From Saprospiraceae bacterium (GTDB lineage Bacteria > Bacteroidota > Bacteroidia > Chitinophagales > Saprospiraceae): a DNA stretch of 64,000 nt. The first letter of the stretch is position 1; each line of letters opens with the position of its first letter. The notes under the pieces are model-generated. The model worked only from the letters and a program-made list of their open reading frames with translations. It made no database searches and was not told the DNA's origin. Positions 38,072 to 48,501 of this stretch are shown here, piece after piece. The stretch covers positions 216,864 to 280,863 of the forward strand of contig JANQQI010000047.1 in assembly GCA_028285085.1 (NCBI GenBank), written 5' to 3'. The translations under genes were made by a program, and so were the position numbers.

Positions 38072-38572
38072 TTAGTTAGAATTGATAATTTGTCCAGTGG
38101 CTAGTAATTCAAGGTTGAAGGCATTGCTTGTGGAAGCATCGTAGGTGGGATCGTTGGCAGCTGTTTTCCCGGAAACGACATAGATAATCCAATCATCTTC
38201 AATTGTAGCCACCGATCGAACTAACGCCTGTCCATCTGAATAAGTTCCGGCGAGCACTCTCCGATCGATTAATTCACCTTTCTTAGAGTAAGTAGCCATG
38301 ATATATTGGTAATCCATTAATCCGCCTCGCCAATAGACGATCGCATAGAAATCCATAGTGGCGGGCAGTAAAAAGCATGGAATGAACTCGGTATATTCAT
38401 CCATTTCTTCGGGTTCCATCGGTAGAATGAACTGCTCAACCATGGGAAGCGGAAAAGGTGAATTGTTCTGGCTGAAATCCTTAACCAATTCGTCGGTAAG
38501 TGTGATGGGCAATTCGATTTCGGGAAATTTTTCCAGAAAATGAGCGAAGCTGACTTTTTTTACTGGTGCCAT
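38072..38572 (-). CDS. Hypothetical cytoplasmic protein, function unknown
   Basis: Protein of 166 residues with no signal peptide or membrane segment. N-terminal half is acidic and proline-containing (PFPLPMVEQFILPMEPEEMDE), while the C-terminal half looks beta-rich (ATMDFYAIVYWRGGLMDYQY). I do not recognise a family. It precedes rnr on the same strand with 64 bp between, and a minus-strand TAACTTTG (38586-38593) just upstream may be its -7 element, so it may lead an rnr transcript. Confidence 0.6.
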   Translation of the reverse strand: MAPVKKVSFAHFLEKFPEIELPITLTDELVKDFSQNNSPFPLPMVEQFILPMEPEEMDEYTEFIPCFLLPATMDFYAIVYWRGGLMDYQYIMATYSKKGELIDRRVLAGTYSDGQALVRSVATIEDDWIIYVVSGKTAANDPTYDASTSNAFNLELLATGQIINSN

Positions 38573-38709
38573 TAAATTTTTATTACAAAGTTACTGCAAA
38601 AAATGCAGATGATTTTGTCGACCTAAGAAATTCAATGAGAATCAGACCTTCTCCGTTTTTTAGATTTATTCTAAATAAAACCGTGCTTCCGACTGATTCC
38701 GAACATCTG

Positions 38710-38740
38710 TTGGGGATATTTCTTTTTATGAATAGATTTG
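38710..38740 (+). promoter_or_regulatory. Bacteroidota-type promoter of the sdhCAB operon
   Basis: TTG (38710-38712) and TAGATTTG (38733-38740) are separated by 20 nt, a good fit to the -33/-7 pattern. The -7 element ends 27 nt before the sdhC ATG at 38768. Confidence 0.7.
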
Positions 38741-38767
38741 TAAGTATTCAACAACAAAACGAACAAT

Positions 38768-39451
38768 ATGAGTTGGGTAAGTAAATTCTTGACTTCTTCA
38801 ATCGGTAGAAAGCTCCTAATGAGCTTAACCGGACTTTTCTTGGTCGTGTTTTTGGTTGTTCACCTGATCGGTAACTTACAGCTTATGGTTGCGGATCAAG
38901 GCAAGGCGTTCAATATCTACGCTGAGTTCATGACAACTAATCCACTGATCAAAACCACTTCCTACGGTTTGTACTTTTTTATTTTGCTACACGCTGTACA
39001 GGGAATCATTTTATGGCAAAAAAATCGAGCGGCGCGTGGTACGCGCTACGCGGTACCGAATAAGGTTTCGTCAACCTTTGCCTCACGTAACATGGCATGG
39101 TTAGGAATCATCATTTTTGTTTTCCTGGTATTGCACATGGGGCAGTTTTGGTTTAGAATGAAGATGGGGGATGTACCTCCGGTGACCTATGACGGGCAGA
39201 CGGTCAAAAACCTTTATGCGATTGTTGCCGAAGCATTTAGCCAGTGGTGGTATGTCGTTATCTATGTGGTCTCTATGATCGTTATTGGATTCCACTTGCT
39301 TCATGGTTTTCAATCTGCGTTTCAAACTTTGGGACTTAACCATCGTAAGTACACACCATTTATTAAAGGACTCGGGGTCATTTATTCAATCATTGTCCCT
39401 TTGGCTTTCGCCATTATTCCTTTGTACTTCTTTTTCATGATTAAATCGTAA
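38768..39451 (+). CDS. sdhC: Succinate dehydrogenase cytochrome b558 subunit SdhC
   Basis: Membrane anchor of complex II, 227 residues with five predicted membrane helices. Conserved histidines appear in LVVHLIGN, ILLHAVQG, LVLHMGQFWF and GFHLLHGFQSAFQ, consistent with a diheme cytochrome b of the B-type (Bacteroidota/Bacillus) class. This single anchor replaces separate SdhC/SdhD subunits. It is the first gene of sdhCAB and has its own promoter upstream. Confidence 0.95.
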   Translation: MSWVSKFLTSSIGRKLLMSLTGLFLVVFLVVHLIGNLQLMVADQGKAFNIYAEFMTTNPLIKTTSYGLYFFILLHAVQGIILWQKNRAARGTRYAVPNKVSSTFASRNMAWLGIIIFVFLVLHMGQFWFRMKMGDVPPVTYDGQTVKNLYAIVAEAFSQWWYVVIYVVSMIVIGFHLLHGFQSAFQTLGLNHRKYTPFIKGLGVIYSIIVPLAFAIIPLYFFFMIKS

Positions 39452-39486
39452 GCCATTACGGCGACTGATTATAAAACAACTTTGAT

Positions 39487-41481
39487 ATGGAATTAAAGTC
39501 TAACGTACCAGAAGGGGCATTAGCTGAAAAATGGACGAAATACCGTTCCACGATGAACCTTGTAGCGCCCAACAATAAGCGTCGGATCGATATCATTGTA
39601 GTGGGAACTGGCTTGGCTGGTGCTTCTGCAGCGGCTACCCTGGGAGAGCTGGGATACAATGTTAAAGCATTTACTTTCCACGATAGTCCACGTCGAGCGC
39701 ATAGTATTGCCGCTCAGGGTGGTATCAATGCAGCTAAGAATTATCAAAATGACGGTGATAGTGTCTATCGCCTTTTTTATGATACCATTAAAGGTGGCGA
39801 TTATCGCTCACGCGAAGCTAATGTGCATCGTTTGGCGGAAGCCAGCCGCAATATCATTGACCAATGTGTAGCGCAAGGGGTACCTTTCGCTCGCGAATAC
39901 GGTGGACTTCTGGCCAACCGCTCGTTTGGAGGTGTGCAGGTAAGTCGAACCTTTTATGCGCGCGGCCAGACCGGGCAGCAGTTGTTGCTGGGCGCTTACC
40001 AAGCCTTATCTCGCCAGATCTCTCTGGGCAATGTCGAAATGTACAATCGCCACGAGATGTTGGATTTGGTCAAGATTGACGGTAAAGCACGTGGTATTAT
40101 TGCGCGGAATCTGCTGAATGGTAAATTGGAGCGATTCGCGGCTCATTGTGTGGTTTTGGCCACAGGAGGTTACGGCAATGTCTTCTACCTGTCTACCAAC
40201 GCGATGGGATCAAATGTGACCGCTGCTTGGCGTGCCGTACGTCGGGGGGCTTTGATGGCAAATCCTTGCTTTACTCAGATTCACCCGACTTGTATTCCTG
40301 TATCCGGGGATTACCAATCGAAATTGACTTTGATGTCGGAGTCACTACGGAACGATGGTCGCGTCTGGGTGCCGAAGAAGAAAGAGGACGCGGAGGCCAT
40401 TCGTAATGGTCAAAAGACAGGACTTGATATTGCTGAAGACGATCGGGATTACTATCTGGAGCGTCGCTATCCAGCTTTCGGTAATCTGGTGCCTCGGGAC
40501 GTTGCTTCACGTGCAGCCAAGATAGAATGTGATAAAGGTCATGGCGTTAGCCCAACGGGATTAGCGGTATTCCTGGATTTTGCCGCCGCTATTGAGCGTT
40601 ATGGGAAGTCACGTGCACATTCTCTGGGCTTACATAATCCAAATGCTGCGAAAATTCGTGAGCTGGGTGAAAAAGTGGTCGAAGAAAAATACGGTAACCT
40701 ATTTCAGATGTACGAGAAGATTACCGGAGAGAATCCATACAAAATGCCGATGAAGATTTACCCGGCAGTACACTATACCATGGGGGGGCTCTGGGTAGAT
40801 TACAATCTGGAGACTAATGTTCCGGGCTTATTTGCCTTGGGAGAGGCTAACTTCTCCGATCATGGAGCTAACCGCCTCGGTGCTTCGGCTTTGATGCAAG
40901 GTTTGGCGGATGGTTACTTTGTTATTCCTTACACCATCGGTCAATTCTTATCCAAAGAAATTCGTACGCCGAGTATTTCGCCGGATCACGAAGCATTTGC
41001 TACTGCTGAGGAACATACGCGTGAGCAGCTACAAAAATTGATTAACGTAAAAGGAAATCAGTCCGTAGAGAGTTTCCACCGCCGATTAGGGAAGATTATT
41101 TGGGATTATTGTGGCATGTCACGTAGCGCAGAAGGCTTGACCAAAGCGCGTCAAATGGTGCGGGAGCTACGAGAAGAATTCTGGAAGGACGTTTTTGTGC
41201 CTGGTGATATGGATGAGTTTAATCCTGAATTAGAAAAAGCAGCTCGCGTTGCGGATTTCATGGAATTAGGCGAATTGATGATCATCGACGCTCTGGATCG
41301 TAATGAATCCTGTGGCGGTCACTTCCGGGAGGAATACCAAACCCCCGAAGGTGAAGCTTTGCGTAATGATAAAGATTATACATACGTTGCGGCTTGGGAA
41401 TGGGACGATAATGATCCTGTTCTGCACAAAGAAGAATTGCAGTTCGATAATGTCGAATTGAAAACGAGAAGCTATAAGTAG
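39487..41481 (+). CDS. sdhA: Succinate dehydrogenase flavoprotein subunit SdhA
   Basis: FAD-containing subunit of 664 residues that oxidises succinate to fumarate. It has the dinucleotide-binding [20 protein letters not shown], the covalent FAD-histidine region [16 protein letters not shown], active-site HPTCIP, and the C-terminal [16 protein letters not shown] segment. ATG at 39487 is 36 bp after sdhC. Length fits the Bacteroidota B-type enzymes. Confidence 0.97.
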   Translation: MELKSNVPEGALAEKWTKYRSTMNLVAPNNKRRIDIIVVGTGLAGASAAATLGELGYNVKAFTFHDSPRRAHSIAAQGGINAAKNYQNDGDSVYRLFYDTIKGGDYRSREANVHRLAEASRNIIDQCVAQGVPFAREYGGLLANRSFGGVQVSRTFYARGQTGQQLLLGAYQALSRQISLGNVEMYNRHEMLDLVKIDGKARGIIARNLLNGKLERFAAHCVVLATGGYGNVFYLSTNAMGSNVTAAWRAVRRGALMANPCFTQIHPTCIPVSGDYQSKLTLMSESLRNDGRVWVPKKKEDAEAIRNGQKTGLDIAEDDRDYYLERRYPAFGNLVPRDVASRAAKIECDKGHGVSPTGLAVFLDFAAAIERYGKSRAHSLGLHNPNAAKIRELGEKVVEEKYGNLFQMYEKITGENPYKMPMKIYPAVHYTMGGLWVDYNLETNVPGLFALGEANFSDHGANRLGASALMQGLADGYFVIPYTIGQFLSKEIRTPSISPDHEAFATAEEHTREQLQKLINVKGNQSVESFHRRLGKIIWDYCGMSRSAEGLTKARQMVRELREEFWKDVFVPGDMDEFNPELEKAARVADFMELGELMIIDALDRNESCGGHFREEYQTPEGEALRNDKDYTYVAAWEWDDNDPVLHKEELQFDNVELKTRSYK

Positions 41482-41536
41482 GCGACTCAAGTGCGGTCTA
41501 AGGCCGATATTTTGTTGAATTTAAAAACTTTTCGAT

Positions 41537-42289
41537 ATGAAAATCACGCTGAAAGTTTGGCGACAAAAAAATATTCAATCTAAAGGTCAGTTCGAGACCT
41601 ATCAGGTAGAAGCCAATGAACACATGTCGTTTTTGGAAATGATGGATGTGCTCAACGAATCACTGATTGCTGAGAAGAAAGATCCGGTCTCTTTTGAGCA
41701 CGATTGTCGAGAAGGGATTTGTGGCACTTGTAATATGGTGATCAATGGACAACCACACGGCCCGATGAAGGGCACTACGGTTTGTCAATTGCACATGCGC
41801 TCCTTCAAAGATGGTGATACTATCGTGGTTGAACCATGGCGTGCTAAAGCCTTTCCTTTAGTCAAAGACTTGGTGGTAGATCGTTCTGCTTTTGATCGAA
41901 TCATCCAGGCTGGAGGATATGTTTCTGTAAATACCGGACAGGCACAGGATGCTAATGCGATTCCGATCGAAAAAGATACCGCTTCGGATGCTTTCGATGC
42001 GGCGACTTGTATTGGTTGTGGTGCTTGCGTCGCTGCATGCCCGAATGCTTCCGCTATGTTATTCACCTCAGCGAAGGTCTCTCACCTGGCGCAGTTGCCA
42101 CAAGGTAAGGTGGAATCGAAAAAGCGTGTACAAGCCATGGTGAATCAAATGGATGATGAAGGATTCGGTATGTGCTCTAACGTTGGCGCCTGCGAAGCAG
42201 AATGTCCTAAAGAAATCTCAATTGAAAATATTGCGCTGATGAATCGTGAGTACTTTGGCTCGGTAGTAGGGTCTGAGACTTCGGTTTAA
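41537..42289 (+). CDS. sdhB: Succinate dehydrogenase iron-sulfur subunit SdhB
   Basis: Iron-sulfur subunit of 250 residues carrying electrons from SdhA to quinone. The [2Fe-2S] ferredoxin-type domain shows [11 protein letters not shown] and a later cysteine in TVCQL; the C-terminal domain shows [13 protein letters not shown] and [14 protein letters not shown] for the [4Fe-4S]/[3Fe-4S] clusters. ATG at 41537, 55 bp after sdhA, completing the operon before the terminator at 42373-42408. Confidence 0.97.
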   Translation: MKITLKVWRQKNIQSKGQFETYQVEANEHMSFLEMMDVLNESLIAEKKDPVSFEHDCREGICGTCNMVINGQPHGPMKGTTVCQLHMRSFKDGDTIVVEPWRAKAFPLVKDLVVDRSAFDRIIQAGGYVSVNTGQAQDANAIPIEKDTASDAFDAATCIGCGACVAACPNASAMLFTSAKVSHLAQLPQGKVESKKRVQAMVNQMDDEGFGMCSNVGACEAECPKEISIENIALMNREYFGSVVGSETSV

Positions 42290-42372
42290 TATCCGGTGTA
42301 CATTGATCAAGCTGAGCATAGTTTCAGTTTTATCAGCCTAATAAGATATCCAAGTTTTCAACTTCAGTTCAT

Positions 42373-42408
42373 AAAGCGTAGCTCGTTTCGGGCTACGCTT
42401 TTTTTTAT
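42373..42408. terminator. Bidirectional terminator after sdhCAB
   Basis: Thirteen-bp stem with one T-G pair (42373-42385 with 42389-42401) and a 3-nt TTT loop, followed by a T-run on the plus strand. It separates sdhB from the convergent gene ending at 42405. Confidence 0.85.
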
Positions 42409-43823
42409 CCGGTAGATCGCTTTTTCAACTGAGAGATGAGCCAGGTCTTTTCCGCAACGGAGGAGGTCTGCTCGACTTTGCTAATCAACGCTTCGCGTAC
42501 TTTGCCACTTGATAGATTGCTATTGAGCATTTGCCGTACGAAGCGGATTAAATTCAGATAGTTGGTTTTGTGATAGCCAATATCCTTGTGACGGGAGATG
42601 TAAACTTTAAAACTGTCCAACAACGATAGCAAGGGCGAGACGGCTCCCTGTTCGTAATAAATCCGCAGCATCATCCGCCGTGCATCCAGATTCTGGAAAA
42701 CATCATTGAGATGATCGAGCTGGATGAGGTATTCCATGGCATGATCATACTCCGATTGTTGGAAATAGAAAAAAGCCATATTGTAACGATAAATATTATC
42801 TCGATCATTAGCTTTTAATGTAGGATGATACCGTTTCAAAAATTCTTGTACCCATTCCCATTCTTCTAGTGCAAGGCCTAAGCGAGATACATTGGTATAA
42901 GTAAAACTGGATAAAATGCCATTTTCAAGGAACAACCCATTTTCCAAACCAGATTTGTACAGCTCAAACGCTTCTCGAATGTAGCTACGCTCTCCCTGAT
43001 TAAGCTTTTGAATACAATAATTGATGGCTAAAAGATAAAAGTCGCGGCTTTCCTTCGCCGGGAAACTTGACCAATGCTCTTCGATTAATGCTTTGAGTTG
43101 CACGAAATGGGATTCAACCGTAGAGTCACTGAGGGCTTTATAGCTATGGTAATAAATCGCAATGGCCGGGACTTGGGTATAATCGTGCTGCTCTAAGTGC
43201 TCAATAACGCTGTCTTGTAATCGAAGATTATAATCTCGCTTCGAAACAGTCTGGTGCGTAAGAATAATGGAGCTTTGCCGGAGCATCTCAGCAATGTAAA
43301 AGAAGTTGAGTTCGTCGAACAACGCCTGCAGGGGAATGTCTCCGGTTCGAGTTTGCTGGGTAATATGTTCAACCCGGACCATTTCGAGCTGATAATTGTG
43401 TAAATGGTAAAGTGAATGACGTAAAGCTTGCTTTTGTTGCTCTTCAATGGAGTGACGTAATTCCTTTTCTAATAATTTTCCTAATTTATGGCGTTGTAAT
43501 GCCCGGCAGAGGACTACTTGCGCTTGTGCAGTATCTTTTTCCAGCTCATTTTGGATTAAGAACTGTCGAATGACTTTTAGGAGAAAAGACATGGTATAGC
43601 GCATTTCACGATCATCGTACGCTTGTTGACCGAAGATAAATTTCCAGGCTTTTTCTTTGCTAATGGCGCCTTCCGGCAGATGTCGGTACTCAACTAAATA
43701 ATCAAACAGTTTCACTACTTTTTCGCGTCGATTGAAGTAAGGAGAACGGACGAAATGGCCTAAATCTCGTATTTCCTTGTTGGACAAGCTATCAAAATAT
43801 TGCAGCAAAACACTTTTATCCAT
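42405..43823 (-). CDS. Large helical protein of the duplicated cassette (copy 1), function unknown
   Basis: Cytoplasmic protein of 472 residues, predicted almost wholly helical, without signal peptide or membrane segment. It opens with FDSLSNKEIRDLGHFVRSPY and contains a block LLAINYCIQKLNQGERSY that matches its paralog at 46879-48294 along the full length. The helical-repeat character (for example YNMAFFYFQQSEYDHAMEYL) is TPR-like, so protein binding is plausible. I do not recognise a named family and assign no function. It is divergent from a T9SS-secreted protein gene starting at 43987. Confidence 0.72.
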   Translation of the reverse strand: MDKSVLLQYFDSLSNKEIRDLGHFVRSPYFNRREKVVKLFDYLVEYRHLPEGAISKEKAWKFIFGQQAYDDREMRYTMSFLLKVIRQFLIQNELEKDTAQAQVVLCRALQRHKLGKLLEKELRHSIEEQQKQALRHSLYHLHNYQLEMVRVEHITQQTRTGDIPLQALFDELNFFYIAEMLRQSSIILTHQTVSKRDYNLRLQDSVIEHLEQHDYTQVPAIAIYYHSYKALSDSTVESHFVQLKALIEEHWSSFPAKESRDFYLLAINYCIQKLNQGERSYIREAFELYKSGLENGLFLENGILSSFTYTNVSRLGLALEEWEWVQEFLKRYHPTLKANDRDNIYRYNMAFFYFQQSEYDHAMEYLIQLDHLNDVFQNLDARRMMLRIYYEQGAVSPLLSLLDSFKVYISRHKDIGYHKTNYLNLIRFVRQMLNSNLSSGKVREALISKVEQTSSVAEKTWLISQLKKRSTG

Positions 43824-43846
43824 TATTTAAAAATAAATATGTTTGA

Positions 43847-43854
43847 CAAAATTA
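43847..43854 (-). promoter_or_regulatory. Putative -7 element of the first helical-protein gene
   Basis: Minus-strand TAATTTTG fits TAnnTTTG, 24 nt before the start at 43823. A matching -33 TTG is not clear. Confidence 0.35.
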
Positions 43855-43986
43855 ATGATGTAATTCCCGAATATATGTGTTTTTGCCAAAAAAATCCAAT
43901 AGTGTTGCTTGACAAATGCCTTTTTTTGTAATTGTTTTATCTGAAAAGGATGCTGATATTTGATATTGTTTAAACCTCTCTAGAAG

Positions 43987-46848
43987 ATGAATAAAATTCT
44001 ACCCATTGCAATTTCATTATTGCTGTTCGGCACTTGGTGCTTCGGGCAGGGGTGGGAGAAGACGCTTGGAGGTGAGAATGTAGATATAGGCTACTCTGTA
44101 TTGGTGACGGCTGACGGAGGCATGATGGTCAGTGGAGCAACCACAAGTTTTGATCACGAAGTTGAAGAAGTATACGTTGCGCGATTGGATGTTGACGGCG
44201 ATTTGATTTGGGAAAATACTTATGGAGCTGATGGGAAGCGTGAGTTTGGTTTGTCCATGATCGCTACCAGTGATGGTAATTATGTTATCGCCGGTTATCA
44301 GGTCGATACCGCTTTGACAGCCAATCCCGATATCTACTTACTGAAGATCGATCCACTTGGCAACCAAATTTGGGAGCAGTCAATGGGAGGAGAAGCCACC
44401 GAAGAGGCGAATAGCATCATTGAAACCCAGGATGGCGGCTTGGCACTTATAGGAGATACAGAGAGTACACCAGATGGTGACCGCGATATTTACTTCTTGA
44501 AGTTAGATGCTAACGGTCAGGAAGAGTGGAGCCGAACCTTTGGAAACGATGGACGAGATCGTGGCTGGGCCTTGATTCAGAATTTGGATGGGACGTACGC
44601 CTTAGTGGGCTATATCGAGAACCTCGATAATGATATTAAAGAAAGTTATATCATTCTGACCGATAGCAATGGCGACGAAATTTGGTCGACGATGCTCGGA
44701 CAATCAGCAATAGTTGCGGGGGCGTCGATTATTCACGCAGAGGAAACCGGCTATGTCGTTGCCTGCTACATCGATCAATCGACCTACATGGTACACGTTG
44801 AAGAAGATGGTATCCCAACTTGGTTCCGTGAAATCGATGAGCTAAATATAACCTTCGGCCATTCCTTGATTGCCATGTCTAATGGCGGTTACCTTATGGC
44901 AGGAGGGCACGAAGTGGGATTCCAGGACGATAATGTCTTACTGGTACGAACGGATGCTGATGGAGAAGAGCTTTGGCGGAAGAGTCACGGTGGGCTGGGC
45001 GAAAGAGACTATGCGCTTTACGCTGATCCAACCTCAGATGGCGGTGCGGCAATTGCTGGATTTACAAGAAGCTTTGGCTTTGGTTACTTTGATGTGTACG
45101 TGTTGCGTACCGACAACCTGGGTAACGTCCGCAATAATTTCTTTCGCGGGAACGTCTTTTATGACCTGAATACAGATTGTGTAAGTGATGCGGGAGAATA
45201 CGGTCTTCATAATTGGCTGGTAGAAGTCGCCGGAGAGGAGACCTACTTTGGGCTAACCGACGAAGACGGCAACTTTGAAATTTCGGTGACGGAGGGGGAT
45301 TATTCACTAAGCTTAATTCCATTGAATGCCTACTGGGATGTAAGCTGTGGTAATGCCATCAATCTTACGATAGGAGATGCTGGCCCTTATGATACAATCG
45401 CCATCGATTTTCCAGTCCAATCTGCTTATGATTGCGCTTGGCTGGAAGTGGATTTATCAACGCCTTTTCTCCGCCGTTGTTTTGATAATCAGTATACGGT
45501 CAGCTATTGTAATGACGGGACCGTTCTGGTGAATGATGCGGAAATAGAAGTAACACTCGATCCCTTTTTGACGCTTAATAGCAGTACGCTGGATTGGAGT
45601 GGGAATGATGGAAATACTTACTTTTTTGAGGTAGGCGATCTTGATGTAGGAGAATGCGGACAATTTTATCTCAATGTATCGGTGGATTGTGATTCAACGG
45701 TACTAGGCCAAACACATTGCTCGGACGCACACATCTTCCCGGATACGATTTGCTTGCCAACAAACAATTGGTCGGGAGCAAGTGTGGAGTTATCCGCATC
45801 ATGTCAGGAAGATGAGGTACTCTTTATCTTGAAAAATGTCGGGGTGAATCCAACCTCTGAATTAGAATACATCGTGATTGAGGATCACGTTATCTTACGA
45901 GAAGTCGTATTTGATACGTTACCACCTGGTGATACCATTGAAATCCGCGAACCAGCCATCGGCACGATGCTACGTATGGAGAGCATGCAGGAACCCGGTC
46001 ATCCCGGCAACAGTGCACCGAGTGTCTCGGTCGAAGGATGTAGTGCTTTTGATAACGGGCCGTTGAGTCTGGGCTATTTAACTCAATACCAAGAGGACGA
46101 TAGCAATCCATTCATCTCGATCGATTGTCAAGAAAACGTTGGTAGCTGGGATCCCAATGATAAACGGGGCTTTCCGAAGGGCTACCAAGAGGGACACTAT
46201 ATTGAAGAAAATACCGAATTGGAATATATCATTCGGTTTCAAAATACAGGAACAGACACTGCGTTCAGAGTCGTCATTCGTGACACCATTTCCCCATGGC
46301 TGGACGTTCGCACCCTACAAGCAGGGGCAGCAAGTCACCCTTATGATTTGAAAGTATACGATTCTGGTATCGTGAAGTTCATCTTCGATGACATCGCCTT
46401 GCCAGACAGTACGACCAACGAAGTGGCGTCGCACGGATTTGTGAAATTCCGTATCGATCAGCAACTAAATAATCCGGTTGGAACTGTAATTCATAATAGC
46501 GCGGCGATATATTTTGATTTTAACGAGCCGATTATTACGAACCAAACGTTCCATACAATAGGTCTCGATATCGAGGTTGGCGTACCGGAGATTTATTTAC
46601 CCCGAACGGAGGTCAAGGTATATCCTAATCCGTTCAATGAATGGACCGTTTTTGAGATACAGACGGAGCAAGCTTTGGGGACGTCCATTTTTGAATTGTA
46701 CGACGGCCAAGGGCGGCTGGTTCGGCAAGAAGAGTTCTCGGGGCCGCGCTTCGAGTTCCATCGCAAGATGTTAGCATCTGGTTTATATTTCTACCAGATT
46801 CGCAATAAACAAAGATTAATTTTTGGCGGGAAGCTAATCGCACATTAG
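43987..46848 (+). CDS. T9SS-secreted multidomain protein with N-terminal beta-propeller-like repeats (cassette copy 1)
   Basis: Secreted protein of 953 residues. Signal peptide (MNKILPIAISLLLFGTWCFG) is followed by seven or so repeats of about 50 residues with the pattern TxDGGxxxxGxT...DxxxxxxDxxGxxxW (about 25-370), likely a beta-propeller. Then comes a shared module: an SdrD/Cna-B-like domain (about 386-465), a Cys-containing beta region with LSTPFLRRCFDN (about 484), a DUF7619-like domain (about 715-865, starting NVGSWDPNDKRGFP), and a C-terminal type A sorting domain (about 875-953, YPNPFNEWTVFEI and ASGLYFYQI). The sorting domain predicts export by T9SS and surface attachment. The substrate is unknown. 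Confidence 0.85.
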   Translation: MNKILPIAISLLLFGTWCFGQGWEKTLGGENVDIGYSVLVTADGGMMVSGATTSFDHEVEEVYVARLDVDGDLIWENTYGADGKREFGLSMIATSDGNYVIAGYQVDTALTANPDIYLLKIDPLGNQIWEQSMGGEATEEANSIIETQDGGLALIGDTESTPDGDRDIYFLKLDANGQEEWSRTFGNDGRDRGWALIQNLDGTYALVGYIENLDNDIKESYIILTDSNGDEIWSTMLGQSAIVAGASIIHAEETGYVVACYIDQSTYMVHVEEDGIPTWFREIDELNITFGHSLIAMSNGGYLMAGGHEVGFQDDNVLLVRTDADGEELWRKSHGGLGERDYALYADPTSDGGAAIAGFTRSFGFGYFDVYVLRTDNLGNVRNNFFRGNVFYDLNTDCVSDAGEYGLHNWLVEVAGEETYFGLTDEDGNFEISVTEGDYSLSLIPLNAYWDVSCGNAINLTIGDAGPYDTIAIDFPVQSAYDCAWLEVDLSTPFLRRCFDNQYTVSYCNDGTVLVNDAEIEVTLDPFLTLNSSTLDWSGNDGNTYFFEVGDLDVGECGQFYLNVSVDCDSTVLGQTHCSDAHIFPDTICLPTNNWSGASVELSASCQEDEVLFILKNVGVNPTSELEYIVIEDHVILREVVFDTLPPGDTIEIREPAIGTMLRMESMQEPGHPGNSAPSVSVEGCSAFDNGPLSLGYLTQYQEDDSNPFISIDCQENVGSWDPNDKRGFPKGYQEGHYIEENTELEYIIRFQNTGTDTAFRVVIRDTISPWLDVRTLQAGAASHPYDLKVYDSGIVKFIFDDIALPDSTTNEVASHGFVKFRIDQQLNNPVGTVIHNSAAIYFDFNEPIITNQTFHTIGLDIEVGVPEIYLPRTEVKVYPNPFNEWTVFEIQTEQALGTSIFELYDGQGRLVRQEEFSGPRFEFHRKMLASGLYFYQIRNKQRLIFGGKLIAH

Positions 46849-46852
46849 ACTG

Positions 46853-46894
46853 ATACAGTAGATTGCAAAAGAGCAAATCTACTGTATTTTTTTT
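46853..46894. terminator. Bidirectional terminator between convergent cassette genes
   Basis: Perfect 12-bp stem (46853-46864 with 46876-46887) followed by a T-run. The minus-strand stop codon of the second helical-protein gene lies inside the stem. Confidence 0.8.
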
Positions 46895-48294
46895 CCGCCA
46901 AGCTGTTCTAACAACCACCCTTTCTCCGTCAACACTGTCTCGTTGGCAATAGCTTCTTCTAATTCTTTTTTAGCCTTTTGATCAAATAAGTTCGTCGTCA
47001 ACAACTTCTTGGTATAGTATAAAATATTCAAATAATTCTGTTGGTGATACCCAATGATCTTCTTGCGTCGAATAAAGGTTTTCATGGAATCTAAATGTGA
47101 TTCTAAAAGATCAAACTCCTCGATTTCGTAATAGATTTTAATCAACAGCGTTTTGGCAATCAAGTTGTTCAGCAGATCCTTAAAAACAGATTGTTGCAGG
47201 TACGTCATGGCAGCGTCGTAATTTTGACGGCTATATTCAAGGCGGGCCCGATTGAAGTTATAGGTCGTTTGCCGGTAAGTTTTATTGAGATGTCCCTGAT
47301 AGGCTTCAATAAAATGTTCAACCCAGTCGTAATCACTCACCCAAAGTCCCATCGCGACAATATTATTGTAGCTAAATCGCGATAGTTCTCCTTTTTCCAA
47401 TAAAATAGCCTCTTCCAACCCCTTTTGATACAAATCCAACCCTTCTCTGGCGTAGCGCATTTGACTAGCGTTAACCTTTTTTATACAATAGTTAATAGCG
47501 AGAATGTATAAATCGCGAACTTCACTCGCCGGGAATTGATCGACATGTTGTAAGATCAATGATTTGAAAGAGAGGAAATGAGCATCTTCTTCCGGCTCAA
47601 TAAGGGAAAAATAGCAATAATAATAGATCCCAATTATCGGCTGCTTCAGCAATGCCTCCCGCTCCACGTAGGCAATCACCTCCGGGAGGATACCAAAATC
47701 GTAATCCGTATTGTAGACACGTTGGTGAGCGAGCGCAAAGCAAGTTTGTCGAAGTTTAAGCAAGATGAAGGCCGTATCAATAGTCGTCGCCATGTCTTGC
47801 AAGTTTAGCGCGGCAGTTCGACGATCCGATGATTGCATCAGGTACTCTTCTTGCAATAGTTGATAGCGTTCCAGATGATATTCTGCATTGCGAAAGGCCC
47901 GTTGTTCTTGTAATTGCTGGATTTGGCGAGTCGTGCGATCAAAGAACTGTGGTAGGTTTTTCTCGCGATAGGCACTGGCCAGATAAAGTTGCTGCTGTAC
48001 AGACTGCTCCACAAAATTTTGGTAGGCAAGGTATTGCTCCATGAGTTTAAACAGTTGACTTTGCAGAAGCCGAATTTTGACATCTTGATATACTTCTCCG
48101 GGGTATAAACGCGAGAATACTTTTTCCTTATCGGGAATGAGCTTCAAGTCTTGTCGGAACTCCCGGAGGATTTCAAAAAATTCAACTAGGACGCTTTGCT
48201 GATTAAAGAAGGGAGAACGGACCATTCTGCCGAATTCACGCAGCTCTTTATTGCTAAGCTGGTCAAATAGGCGAATGAGTTTACTTTTTTTCAA
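46879..48294 (-). CDS. Large helical protein of the duplicated cassette (copy 2), function unknown
   Basis: Cytoplasmic protein of 471 residues, paralogous over its whole length to the protein at 42405-43823. The shared opening is FDQLSNKELREFGRMVRSPF, and ILAINYCIKKVNASQMRY matches the paralog's block. Start is TTG at 48294, with no in-frame ATG near. It is almost entirely helical with TPR-like units (ARLEYSRQNYDAAMTYLQQS). No catalytic motif is visible and no family is recognised. Like copy 1, it diverges from a T9SS-secreted protein gene. Confidence 0.72.
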   Translation of the reverse strand: MKKSKLIRLFDQLSNKELREFGRMVRSPFFNQQSVLVEFFEILREFRQDLKLIPDKEKVFSRLYPGEVYQDVKIRLLQSQLFKLMEQYLAYQNFVEQSVQQQLYLASAYREKNLPQFFDRTTRQIQQLQEQRAFRNAEYHLERYQLLQEEYLMQSSDRRTAALNLQDMATTIDTAFILLKLRQTCFALAHQRVYNTDYDFGILPEVIAYVEREALLKQPIIGIYYYCYFSLIEPEEDAHFLSFKSLILQHVDQFPASEVRDLYILAINYCIKKVNASQMRYAREGLDLYQKGLEEAILLEKGELSRFSYNNIVAMGLWVSDYDWVEHFIEAYQGHLNKTYRQTTYNFNRARLEYSRQNYDAAMTYLQQSVFKDLLNNLIAKTLLIKIYYEIEEFDLLESHLDSMKTFIRRKKIIGYHQQNYLNILYYTKKLLTTNLFDQKAKKELEEAIANETVLTEKGWLLEQLGGKKIQ

Positions 48295-48320
48295 TGATTT
48301 GATTTTGATTGATGATAATG

Positions 48321-48393
48321 TGAACTACAGAAAAATTAGTAAGTAATTGATTATTATAAAGTTATAAAAAAATATTTTTTAAAATGAACTACA
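48321..48393. repeat. Nine-bp direct repeat in the divergent region of cassette copy 2
   Basis: TGAACTACA occurs at 48321-48329 and 48385-48393, 64 bp apart (about six helical turns), between the divergent genes. It may be an operator pair or chance; I do not see it in the corresponding region of copy 1. Confidence 0.35.
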
Positions 48394-48501
48394 AATTCTA
48401 AAAAATGTACTTTTAATTCCACTTACAAGACGGCATTTTTGTCATAATCGAAGAATATCGAGACGCAAATGCCTCATCCCATGAAATATTACGCTATTGA
48501 A

